The notes under the pieces are model-generated. The model was not told the DNA's origin and made no database searches. It saw only the letters and a list, made by a program, of their open reading frames with translations. 64,000 nucleotides of DNA from Ostrinia nubilalis (Eukaryota; Arthropoda; Insecta; Lepidoptera; Crambidae). Where the stretch lies: assembly GCF_963855985.1 (NCBI RefSeq), contig NC_087112.1, positions 6,574,501 through 6,638,500 on the forward strand. Direction: 5' to 3'. Positions 1-11,800 of the stretch are shown here, in pieces (the stretch's first letter is position 1; every line of letters starts with the position of its first letter). The position numbers were made by a program, and so were the translations under genes.

Positions 1-837
1 GCAAAGTAAGATAAAAATAAGAGGGTATAAGACTAAAATTAGTCTCTACCAAAGTTTTTGTAAGTACCACTTTCTTCGGCATAGTATCATAGCTCTGCTG
101 AGTTTGTGCCTAGATTGAAATTTCTTGATTGTGTCTCAATTCCTCATATCCATGACTTTAAATAGATAATTATCATGTTAACTAGCATATAACAAATGGT
201 AAGAAACAAAAATAAATTATTTTATTTTTGCACACCGCAAAATAATAAGCGTGCCCAAATAACTGCACGCACTAAGATTTATTGAATGCTATTGACAACG
301 CCACTCTTGTAGCGGAGTTTTGGGCTGACACTGTATTCTTAGGTTTTTTGTCGACACGACAAGATGAGGAAGAAGAATAATAGAGTAGATAAAATTAAAG
401 AAATTATGCGTCGACTCCACCCCACTCCTATTCCGCCCGCCTAGAAAACTCATGACGTTCTATTACGACACACATAGCAGTGTGTAGCGCTTAGCGCGGC
501 TTACGGAGGCCGTACGAGTGCCCAAGTGCTGGCTTAGTTCTGTGGCTTTAGGAACTGAAATCGGACTGTTTTTAGAGGGAGAACTTGTTTATGTTTGTCT
601 CTGTCTGGAATCTGAGACGTGTTTTGAGTTTGATAGTACCTATTGTGTTTTTTATTTTTTGAAGAGGTAAGCCCGCAATAAATACTATTTTAATACGACT
701 TTGTTAGTCACATGGCTATGATTATCTAATTAAAATAAACTGGATGAGATTTAAAACGTAACGTTCTAAATCTAATCCTTAATAATTAACCCTTCGAACA
801 TAGATGATCCATCAGCGATTTCAAGAACGCGTATCTC
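1..837. other. Intergenic, nothing coding seen
   Basis: AT-rich sequence with the short repeat at 290-345. No gene-like frame or splice structure. Confidence 0.5.
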
Positions 838-1048
838 TGTTCGTTCGTTTCAGCCAAATGACGTCCACTGCTGGACAAAGGCCTCCCCCAAGGTTTTCCA
901 TAATGAACGGTCCTGCGCTGCCCGCATCCAGGCTCTTCCCGCGACCTTTACCAGATCGTCGGTCCACCTAGTAGGAGGCCTGCCCACGCTACGTCTTCCA
1001 GCCTGTGGTCGCCACTCGAGAACTTTCCCCGGCCCCAACGGGCTGTTA
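838..1048 (-). mobile_element. RTE-like non-LTR tail, minus strand
   Basis: The minus-strand frame reads [20 protein letters not shown] to QQWTSFG with a stop, the same family as 14098-14343. 5'-truncated. Confidence 0.75.
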
Positions 1049-1329
1049 GTTCTCCCAGTTTTTTATGTTGATTGTGAAAACTAAGTGAATATTATCATGA
1101 AATAAGACTTTTTACAGTATCAATATTTTTAAAATATACTCGCTCGACGGATACTATTGTAAACAAAGACATTTAAGTGGTTGAATTACCCCCATATATG
1201 CTAGCTAAGGTAAACTAACATAATTTCGTTCTTGGTATACACCATCAGTTACTAGGTTGCCTAAGTGTGCCTAGGTATAATGGCTAGATCTATTTTTTTT
1301 TCGTCTTCCTGTTTCTCTTTTTACTATGA

Positions 1330-1972
1330 TAAAGGACAATGACCAAAAATGTATGGAGTGTGGTCCAAATGTCCACCACTAACGAGACCTATGTAGTAAA
1401 ATAGTCTACTAAATACTGATTAATTATAACCAAACCGCAATCAAAAATATGCTGTCAGAAAAAAGTTATGACTGAATGAAAAGTCATTAGGTTCTCGCTA
1501 AAAGAAAAAAAAAATAGCTCAGAAGAAAGACAATAATATTGGAATACTTGGAATAATGCGAAAGGGCTAAAAATAGTCTTATTTCCAACTGGTGCGGGGT
1601 TATAGATGTATTATATTATACTAGCTGTGCCTATGACTTTGTACGCGTGAAAATAGTTTGAATAATATTTTCCATTTTAACAACATTTGTCTTTACTGCT
1701 CCGCCCCTATTGGTTGTAGGGTGATGTTATATAACCTAAAACCATCCTTGATAAATGGGCTATCCATAACAAAAAGATTTTTTCAAATCGGACCAGTAGT
1801 TCCTGAGATTAGAGCGTAAACTACTACAATTTTACATACAGTCATAACTTTTTACTGACAGCTTATTTTTTTTCGTCCCATACTGAAAGTTAATCTCTAT
1901 TTAATGGACTATAAGCCAATATAGGTCTCATTAGTGGTGGACATTTGGACCACTTTTGGTCATTGTCCTTTA
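1330..1972. mobile_element. 643-bp TIR element
   Basis: TAAAGGACAATGACCAAAA / TTTTGGTCATTGTCCTTTA tips; the arms continue with GTCCAAATGTCCACCACTAA and TATGCTGTCAGAAAAAAGTT complements. The middle (1560-1830) holds a fragment resembling Helitron-like sequence. Confidence 0.8.
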
Positions 1973-2537
1973 TTTTATTGAAGTAGTTTGAAATGCATTA
2001 AAATTAAACGGGGTAAAAACTTAAGACAAATAAAACAACAAAAGTATCATGAATGTTAATTCATATTTAATAAATAAATACATTTTCATTGTTTTTTATT
2101 TAAATAAAACTATTGTAAGTGACTTAGGTGTATCAACTCTCAACAATATTATCATAATTTTATACAACATGTAAGGTGACGCGTACGCGTTTATTGCTTA
2201 AACACTAATTTATATAACAATTATAACTAAAGGATATATATTAGAAATGTACTCTTTAATATACATACACAAAGTATAATAAGTTAGTAAGGTTTATGTT
2301 ACAGAAAACTAAATAGTCCCTCAACTTAAAATAACTAAAAATAATTAACATAACTTCTCTGGAGAGAGTTGTGGAAGTCGATTCAAATAGAGGCATGCAT
2401 TTGACTTTTGAACCGTGCTGTAGAATCAACTTTTGACATCAGGAATCCGACATACCTATTTAAAGATTTTTTACACTCTGCGACTCAATACAGCGCTTCC
2501 GTAGCGCTTCTGTCGCGATAGTCTTCAATCCTCACCA

Positions 2538-2640
2538 GATCATTTAGTCTTCATTGCAGGAACATGACCTTCAATTTACCAGAGGCAAGTGAAGGATTGT
2601 TTACACTGCCCGCGTTATCCAGACTGGTTGGAGAGACCTG
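2538..2640 (+). repeat. Dispersed repeat family B
   Basis: CATTTAGTCTTCATTGCAGG, then TTTACCAGAGGCAAGTGAAG and ACTGGTTGGAGAGACC. Relatives: 13594-13700, 24880-25010 and 58676-58790. Confidence 0.65.
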
Positions 2641-2643
2641 AAG

Positions 2644-2781
2644 TGGAATTGTGTAAAGCAATCGTTATCATTTGACAGTTCATAACGTACGATTTTTGTG
2701 TCAAATGCTTTGTTTAACTGACTCTATCGTACGTTATAAACAGTCAAATTTTAATGATTACGATTGCTTTACACAATTCCA
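2644..2781. mobile_element. 138-bp MITE
   Basis: TGGAATTGTGTAAAGCAATC / GATTGCTTTACACAATTCCA tips and a further inverted ATCGTACGTTATAA core. Confidence 0.88.
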
Positions 2782-5484
2782 TCTCTGATGTTAGCATATT
2801 AAAGTCGTGTATTCAAAATGTACACGAACCTAATTTTCACTTGCTTTGGTTGCAATATAATTTCTGTCGTTTATAGATGGTTTCTGCAGCAGATGTATTT
2901 CTCGAGTGTATTAAAAATAAATGTGTCGGATTACTGATCTAGCAAAAAACACAAAATGACAGTTCCATCGTAAGGTGTGAACACAAATTATACATCTTTG
3001 GCTTCAAGCGAAATTTACAAAAGCAATTTAATGATTATAATCATCTCACACAAAACTATTGGCGTATTCCAATTTTTATATTTATTTGCAATGCTGTTTA
3101 TTCGCCGTTCAGCCAATTTTAACTTCTAATGCATTATAATTAAAATATGTTTCCGTACACAAGTTATTGGAATACACCACTATCACAAAATTACATCATA
3201 TTGAATCATATTCCTAAGAAAAGAAAGACGCATTCCGCTTGAAATACGCACAAGAATTTCACATTTAAAATAAAATTGGATCGGCACTTTTGTACTTGAA
3301 TTCGAATCAAAAATTTTATAATTTAGCATCGTAATGTTAATAATTATTATGGAAAATTTATTATTTATTATTATATTCAAATTTAATTAAGACTGCAGAT
3401 ATAATTCAATACTTTATCATATTAAAATTGAAAAAATAAAATTCGAAATAAGTACTACCGATCGTCACAAGTTTAGAATTATTACACAATCGACACAACA
3501 TTATTACAATACGCACAAGGTTCATAATCCAACGAAGAATCAATTCCTTTAGTTTTGTCATGCATTACAATATTTTAGAACTAGCGTTAACTCGAAAGAA
3601 TGTACAGTCGACTGCATAAACATGTCAATGACATTTTTAATGACAGTTCAATTCAAACTGACAGATATTTATGAATGATTTATACAGTCAACTGCACATT
3701 TAATACAAATTATTAAAAACGATGAGACTTATCAAGTATGAAGTATACAAAATGGAGATTCAATGGATTGAATTAATAGAGAATTAACTCATGAGTTAAA
3801 TTTAATGAGTCAACTCTAATAGGTACAGAAAACTTGTGGAAGCACATGAAATTGACAAATATTTTAGTAAATAAAATTAATAACGGATTAACGGTAAATA
3901 ATTAAATATAGATATTTTCCTTCAAGCCATGTGCCATTATTTATTTAATTATTCAATTTCATGTACCCACCACAATTTGAAGAAACTAAAGATTTTGCCA
4001 AGGCTTAATTAAAATGCTATTAAAATAGCTTTATTTTTTTGTATTTTAATAGTGAATAGCTAGTTTTAGATCTTATTAATATTGTCATAAAAACTCCTAT
4101 AGGATTGAAATAACAGAGAAAATTATCTTTTGTTTTTGGGAAACGTAAAATATTTTAGAAATTAGTTTCTAATAGAGGGGAATAGAGAAATGAGGGAAAG
4201 AATTGTTTTTACGACAATATTAACCTGCAAATGTAAAACTAAGGGAATACAAAAGCACGACGATCGAAACCTCATCGCTGATCATGCCGAAGAGATCTCA
4301 ACAAGTTTAATTTCTATCTACCCCCGTATCAAACAGTAGAAACAACAAGCTTACGTAATCGGTACAAAGTCAACAGTAGTTAGCTACTGCCATTGATTTA
4401 TATTATAGATAAATAAATACTTTAATCCCGTCTTGATTTTTGAGAATATTTATAAACGAGTTTTAAAAGTGGATCTTCGTTTGCCTTAATGAATTTTGAA
4501 TTTTATGTCTTCAATGTCAAATTTAAAATACATTGATTATTATTTATTTGAAGCCGTACATACGACCAAAGTATATCGAAACACCTATAATATACACCAA
4601 TGGCTATCATTTAAATTAGTCAACATTTTATTACTGGCCGGTCTTATGAAAGTAGAGCATATTATTGTGTTTTATTGAAATTACTATAGTTTGAAAACAC
4701 AACATAAAATCCATATTCTACATATCATTTTGAATGAAGTAAGTATGTATGTGATGCATGCATGGTTGCGCTCACAACGATGAATGAAGGAAGTGTCAAA
4801 TGTCAATAACAATTTGACATTTCATATGCATAATTTTATTACAATCTTATTACATTTCAACACTACTTCAGAACACCATGTTAAAGATTATTTATACTTC
4901 ATAAAAATGCAAATCTATGAGAAGACCGGCCAAAAGTCATTGTTTACTTAACACTAGTTAGGTATACGTTTGGTAAATCCAGGGAGTGTCAAAATCGGTA
5001 ACATAGTAAAGTAAATACAGTTCAACATTACGTTCAAAGTGAACTAACGCAGTCGAGTTTATGCATACCTTTACAAAAATTCTGACATTGTCATTTTTTT
5101 AATGACTTTTAACTGTCAAAATTTTTGTAAACGTATTTCTAAGCACGACTGTACAAGTCAAAAAGCAGCCTTCTGGATACAGTCAAACACGAAATAATAG
5201 GATACGTTTTTGGAAGAGTTCCTTACCCTACTTTAAAACATGGACATTCGACAGAAATGCACCAAAATCTGACGACTAGACTAATACGTTATATTTTTTG
5301 TATATTTCGAAACGTTAAATGGGTTAGGAATTAGCCTATTTTAAAAATTTCCTCAAATCGCCTATAAAGCTAATAAAATTCATCAACAATAGTGAATAAA
5401 TTCGTATTTTTTAAATATTATTTAGATAAATGTAATATGTGACGTATTCATTTAAGTATGTTCAAAATGAGCTGGCATGAATTT
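2782..5484. other. Intergenic, AT-rich
   Basis: Besides the MITE at 3601-3697 there is a weak inverted pair GGCCGGTCTT (4637) / AAGACCGGCC (4922) and an imperfect hairpin at 5080-5130 (TTCTGACATTGTCATTTTTT). No coding evidence. Confidence 0.5.
3601..3697. mobile_element. Small MITE-like inverted repeat
   Basis: TGTACAGTCGACTGCATAAA and TTTATACAGTCAACTGCACA are imperfectly complementary (17 of 20). Confidence 0.6.
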
Positions 5485-6283
5485 TATAGTCTATCCAATA
5501 TAGCTTGATTAGAATGACGGCTGTCAAACGAATGTGACTAGTGCTGGGTATGTTTCGTACGGTTCACATAGATGTATCGATAAGTTTTCGAAAAAATGAT
5601 ATAAAAAATGCACCCAATTTTTCTTCATATCTTTATTCATAAAAATGACAATTATGATTTAAATTTAAAGACAGTAAAATTTAAAATTCATGTCAAGGGT
5701 GTACAACCTAAGTCGTAGTCATTATCATCAGTGTTCTTCAGTGGTTTTTTCCTCTCGCTAGAGGGCGGTGGGCATCTCTTCTAGAGCAAAGGTGCTATGA
5801 ATACCCAAAAAATTACCGGTGATTGATTTCCGATGTTTGATTATTTAAGAATGAAATGTTTTTTGGTTTTTAATAGTGAACATTTAGAAAAACGTATAAC
5901 TTGACTTAAATATGTTAAAAAATTAGTTAGTAAAAAATTTGTTAAATATGTTAAAAAATTAGTTTTAATTTAATATGACATTTGTCGATATGTCCCAACA
6001 CTAACATTTTTGTAACTCGAGATAACCTTGTAGAGACGTCGTTAATACTCTAGCTTGATTTTTATAATTTCGAATTACTACTTATTGGTGTAATTTAACG
6101 CTGCATTTACACGAAATTAACATTTTTATTGGAAGCACTGTCGTCGAAAATATTGTTTGTAGGTCAGACGTGAATTATTTCTTGTCCGCCAATATTTAGC
6201 TCTCATTGATCGCTACTACAAAGTTATGTCGTTACTTTTGATGGCAGCTGTCATTCTAATCAAGCTATATTGGATAGACTATA
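5485..6283. mobile_element. About 800-bp TIR element
   Basis: TATAGTCTATCCAATATAGC with TTGATTAGAATGAC, mirrored at the right by GTCATTCTAATCAAGCTATA with TTGGATAGACTATA. No transposase frame. Confidence 0.85.
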
Positions 6284-6340
6284 GTAAGATGTTTCTTTCA
6301 ATTATCATACGTCATTTGGCATCCGCCTTGAACTGAACAG

Positions 6341-6520
6341 TGTGCTTACCATGAGTTTACGGTTACGTGTGCTCGTTAGCGACTGCGTAAAAAAATTTCA
6401 TTAAATGTATGACATATTATGCAGCGCCCCTAGCGGCTACTTTCGAGAAATAAAATCTTCATAGATTTTTTTGACATACTCGCTAGCGAGCACACCTAAC
6501 GTGAACTCATGGTAAGCACA
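6341..6520. mobile_element. 180-bp MITE
   Basis: TGTGCTTACCATGAGTT / AACTCATGGTAAGCACA tips, with inner GTGTGCTCG and CGAGCACAC. A related sequence is at 26485-26645 (CACTAGCGAGCGCG, GGGGCGCTGTGC). Confidence 0.85.
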
Positions 6521-6544
6521 CAATCACTGAACTTTCCCCTAGAA

Positions 6545-6655
6545 CAAACTTTGCCTCACTGCTTGAATTTCAGTGGGTAGTCAAGCTGTAGATCCTGGCT
6601 ACACAGGAGTTGCAGCGGTGGGAACAAGAGGTGGATATAGTCCCTTTATTAACGT
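6545..6655 (-). repeat. Dispersed repeat family A, reverse copy
   Basis: TCAAGCTGTAGATCCTGGCT and CACAGGAGTTGCAGCGGTGG. Confidence 0.7.
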
Positions 6656-8264
6656 TTACCAGTAATTGATCATAATTATTAATAATTTAGCCAAAACATG
6701 CCAACTCTCTTGTAACATTATTGCTTGACTGTGCATGTAGAAAATCGTGATGCTAAATATCCTATTGCAATCTATTCTGAACGTATGTACAATTATTCTA
6801 AAAAAATATCATGAAATCTAAGTTAAAAATCTTTAATAACCATTTAAATATAAAGTAATATTAATACTTTGTGGCTTCTGGTAACATGCAATTATTATTT
6901 TAAATCCGGCAAGTAGTAGTTTTATTAATTGTGTTCTGTACTTTATGATTCAAAACCCTTATCAATATAACATTCTCTCCCAATAACCAGCATTTCCTAC
7001 ACGGTTTTTAACTTTGATTCTGACAATGTGTAAAATAAAAGCACAATATTTTTAACTCAAATCTCTCTTATTTTTCTGTGATGGACTGTAGTTCATAGCT
7101 GTCAACATCAAAATGACAAAATATCAATTCTGTATACGCTCTTAAAAAGACGTGCACATCAAGTCGCTTCCATTCATAAATTAACTGCAATATCAGCAAT
7201 ATAAGACCTATATCCACTAAGATAGAATAAAATTTCTTTTACAAACGATCAGAATCATTGTTAACCCGTTCTTCTCCACCTAATCCTACTTCCAAAATCA
7301 TGGACCCACTGTTTTCGATACCGCGAACACGACTAGTCATCTAATTTCGTGATACATTAGTATAATCCGAGTAATATATCGTACTAGTCAAAAATAGCTC
7401 AAAATTTAAACAACAACTAGTTAATATTCAAAAACAACAGTTGCAGTTTTCGTTCGAAGGTGTTTAGAATTCGAAATTCACTAGATACGTACCTGAATTC
7501 TATAATTTATTCATAAAATGTATAATTATGTTTTTCTGATGAATAAATCCTAATCCTGTTAATGAAAGTTTCTTGCCAAGTGAAATTAATAAATACAATA
7601 ACTTCCTATGTCATTGGAAAATATTCAAAATATGACATAACCTGTCAAATATCATTGTTAAGTACTTCCCCAGTTATCCCAAACTATACAAGCTGTAACA
7701 CATCAAGTGTAAAATTACCTTTACATTTTCATATTCGTTGATTATTCGACGTACAGAAGTATCAAAAGTGTATCATACCTAACTTTGGTATAAGCCCATA
7801 AAACCCGAATCGTTCGATTCCTACATTTCATACCTACGCGATGCCCTAGACCCTGATATTATACGATTTTACGTCAAGAAATATACGAAAATGTTAAAAT
7901 TAATTCGGTACCAGCAAATATTGGCACTTAATAACAATCGTATTTGATATTAGTTATGACAGCCGAAATAATGACACATACAAGAAACTGAATTCGTTAC
8001 CATCTGTCAAAAATTTAGTAATGTCAATGCTTGAAAATTGCAATTATACTAAAAATAGTGTCATCATTTTCAGTTGTCCTATAGGATATATTTACAGAGT
8101 ATGTGTGCTGTAAAATATACCCTAATTTGTATTGTTTTAAAGTGTTAAATTTCCATAAAATGTGATGTTAAACTACTGAATATACTCGTACATACTCAAT
8201 ATTGTCAAACTCCTGTTTCTTCACGCTACCTTACCACAATTCGTAAGTCTGCATGTTCGTTCCA
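6656..8264. other. Intergenic, nothing recognised
   Basis: AT-rich, no long frame and no clear repeat. Confidence 0.5.
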
Positions 8265-8731
8265 TTTTTATTATTAAATAAAGTTTTACGTAAACACATA
8301 CGTAGTGTTTCATACAATTAAGATCATAATACACAAACAAAGATGGCACTCTAGATAATAATACACTGTAAAAATATATTCAAAAGGATTTAGGCATAAA
8401 TCCCATTTTTTGAAATGAAGCATGTAGACATTCTGTCACCTTAACCCTTAAGCATATTCCATTTTATTTTTCTTAAAATCAAAACAATTTAAGAACATTG
8501 TAAGGTTAAGTTTTGGAAATCAAATTCAATTATGCAAAACCCTTATCATACTATAGCCATCTTATTTTGTTTTGTAACCTTTGGGCTACAGTTTCAGAAC
8601 AATCATGTTTTTCACGAAGAATAAAACATAAAACTTGACTGACCCAATCTTCCAAAGCGGGTGTGTTCCAAGCCCTGAAATGTGGAGTTCCTGGAATCCT
8701 CAAATTGAAACCGTGCTGGTTTATTATCCAT
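8265..8731 (-). other. Probable 3' UTR of the IQSEC gene
   Basis: Sequence downstream of the stop is non-coding. Candidate AATAAA signals on the minus strand lie at 8463-8468 and 8265-8270. The true cleavage site cannot be chosen from sequence alone. Confidence 0.4.
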
Positions 8732-8835
8732 TTACACCTCTGTGCTCTTGCCGACCCCTCCGTGCTTCGAATCCGGGACACCAGACGCGCTCAGCTTGCG
8801 TTGTCGACTGGGGAATATGCCGCCGAAAAGACGTC
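8732..8835 (-). CDS. siz (IQSEC): IQSEC exon s: C-terminus with PDZ-ligand-like end
   Basis: The acceptor TTCTTCCGCGCAG precedes 8835 and the frame stops with TAA at 8732-8734. It encodes [20 protein letters not shown] and ends KSTEV. Vertebrate IQSEC proteins end in a similar class I PDZ ligand (ST-V-V), used for scaffold binding at synapses; T-E-V fits S/T-x-V. This supports the choice of exon, acceptor and phase. Confidence 0.88.
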
Positions 8836-11800
8836 CTGCGCGGAAGAAAAATAAAGTTATAGTTTGATAATAAAAACAATGATATTAAAAATGGCTAATT
8901 TCTGGCTCCCCAGGATGGAAATCTTTAAGCTAGAGCCACTGTTAAGATTCGATTCTATGGACGAAGCTGACTGCTACTCACCAGGCGACCGCTCCAGGGT
9001 GACCCAGCGCTCTCCAGGGAATCCGTAGATACTTGCATCGGTAGTTTTTGTGATGCTAGAGCCACTGCCAAGATCCTATTCTATGGATAAGCCTGACTGA
9101 AACTCACCAGAGCATTTCAGCTCCCTCTTTCTTTCTCTCTCCTAATTTACAATGGATGAAGCTGACAGCAACTCACCAGGTGTCTCTTTTGTCCTGGACG
9201 GCAATCTTTCAGCCACCAGAGCTACTGTTAAGATTCTATTCTATGTATGGAACTCCAAACTTACCAGGTGATCTCTGCTCCCCAGGATGACGTGGTGACG
9301 TGGCGTGCAGCGCGTTGCGGCTGCCTTGCTGGAACGACACCGACATGCCGCTGTCCAGGGATCCCACGGAGCCCCGCCTTTGCAGCCTTTCAGCTGCTAG
9401 AGCCACTGTTGAAATGGAAAATAGTTTCAAAAGTTAGTTTCAACTTGCTGTAAAACAATATACATCTATATCTATAAAAGCAAGTGCTAGGAGTCTCAAA
9501 GTTTGCATGGGGGTTGCTTTTAGAATGTAGGTGCTCATTAAGACGGGATTTGGCAAAATTCAACCCCTAAGGGGGTAAAACGGGATCCACGCGTACGAAG
9601 TCGCGGGCGGCCGCTAGTAATAGTAGTATAATAAGTAGTTAGACAATTAAGTTCGCGTAGTGCTGGCGTCATAGTCCCCTTTGCTAAACAAAATGTACCC
9701 TAATGTGTGAGCCATTTTGCAGCGTATCTAGTTACAATAATAAACCTGTTTCAGGGTGGTTGAGGATTATGGGTAATGCTCGTTTCCACCTTTGACCTGA
9801 TTATCGCCATTTCTCAAGTGAGATGTAGGCCAAGAGCTTCTCATTGTGGGTAAAAAACAATCATTTCCGCCAAGCACACTTACCTGGGTCGTTGATATCC
9901 ACGAGCGAGTTAGAGAGCACGTTCCGTTTGATGATGGTGGTGGGCGGCGGATTGTGTGGGAGCCGTGACGGCGCCGCCGGAGCCGGCCCGGACGGCGGTG
10001 GTGGTACTACCACTCTATGGAAATAAAAGAAGCATGATAAAAATCTTATCTTATCTTATTTAGGGCCACGCATGGGCGCAGTGCACGTCGACCCATTGGG
10101 ATCTTTTGTGCTTCCCTATACCTTTATCCCCCCTCATCCGCAAAGATCCTATCCATATAGTGAATCAAGTGCTTGGGTAAAAAGGACCTATATTCTTCTG
10201 GTGTCGGATAAGCCGACTCCAGGAAATCCATTCTAGTTCTAGCTAGCGCGTCGCATTCGCACAGTATATACTGTGCGAATGCGACGCGCTAGCTAGAACT
10301 AGAACAAATTAGTTTTTGTATAGCATGATAAAAATCTAATTTTTGTATAGACTGGAGCATCTTAAGTAGTTGTTTAGGTTACGCAGCGAAAGTTGAAGTC
10401 ATCAACACAAGCATCGCCGCGCTGACGTCTCGCGTAACTGACAAGTGATTCCTGTCTCGCTTGCACACTTCTAGCAAGAGCGAGGTAGCTAGTCTATTTG
10501 ATATTTGAACCTGAATGAGTGTGTTTGTCTGTTCTGTATTCAAATATTACATTAGTGATGTGATGTCGAGTCGACAGCATTAAGGTTAGAAATTCTAGTT
10601 TCCAATCGTGATATTTATACGTTGATACGAGTTTTACGTTGAGAATGAATTTATAATTTCTTACCCATGAACATGGACGTGGTCCATGCACTGCTGGTGG
10701 TCGATCTCAACGTCCGCCACTCCGCTGTCACGATTTTCCATTACTGTTGGCAAGAGAAAATACTTTGAAGTCGAGAAATCGCATCAGAAATTAAACATTT
10801 TAACAGACGATGAATGATAATATTATTCAGTTTTCTGGTACCGTACCCGTAGTGAAAGTTTGGATCTAGATGGCACTGTCTACTTCAACAATTCACTGGT
10901 CCTTCAAGCCAGATCACTTGTTAAGCAACTCAGTGAACTAGTCCTCCGAGCCGAATCACTAATAAAGTAACTCCGCGAACTGTTATTTTTGAGCCGGATC
11001 ATGTATGAAAGACTGGAGACCTTAGAAGATCACTTTGAAGTAACTTGGTCCTTCGAGCCGGATAATTTTTGGCAGATAGAGCCAGTCACCGTTCCTGTTG
11101 TTGTCCGTGCCTCTTCCCTTCCCTCTGTTGAGTTCGCCCTCAATCCTCATGGCCTCCATCTCGTCCATTTCCGCAATACTCTCACGCAGTTCTTTAAAGA
11201 CCTGGTCCTTCGAGCCGGATCATTTATGAAGCAACTCCGCGAAATGATCGTTTAAGTCTCGAATCACTAAAGAAACTGGTATTTTGACCCGGATCACTTT
11301 GACTCACCATTCCTATTGTTTCCCGTGCCCCTTCCCTTGCCTCTGTTGAGTTCGCCCTCGATCCTCATGGACTCCATTTCGTCCATCTCAGCGATGCTCT
11401 CGCGCAGGTCTTTAGCGACCTGGTCCTTCGAGCCGGATCATTTATGAAGAAACTCAGCGAAATAATCGTTCATGTCGAATCTCTAAAGAAACTGGTATTT
11501 TGACCCGGATCACTTTGACTCACCGTTCCTATTGTTTCCTGTGCCCCTTCCCTTGCCTCTGTTGAGTTCGCCCTCAATCCTCATGGCTTCCATTTCGTCC
11601 ATCTCGGCGATACTCTCGCGCAGGTCTTTAGCGACCTGGTCCTTCGAGCCGGATCATTTATGAAGAAACTAAGCGAAATTATCGTTCATGTCGAATCTCT
11701 AAAGAAACTGGTATTTTGACCCGGATCACTTTGACTCACCGTTCCTATTGTTTCCTGTGCCTCTTCCCTTCCCTCTGTTGAGTTCGCCCTCGATCCTCAT

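Noticed and set aside
8635..8862. Plus-strand frames over the last IQSEC exon
   Set aside because: Antisense shadows of exon s, whose splice site, phase and STEV end are much better supported.
10989..11255. An 88-codon plus-strand frame
   Set aside because: Antisense of a partial exon o copy and its repeat spacer.
11640..11660. Use of the CAG before the copied PH segment as a working acceptor
   Set aside because: Splicing from exon n or o would enter in the wrong phase and meet a stop within three codons, so a functional protein isoform is unlikely.
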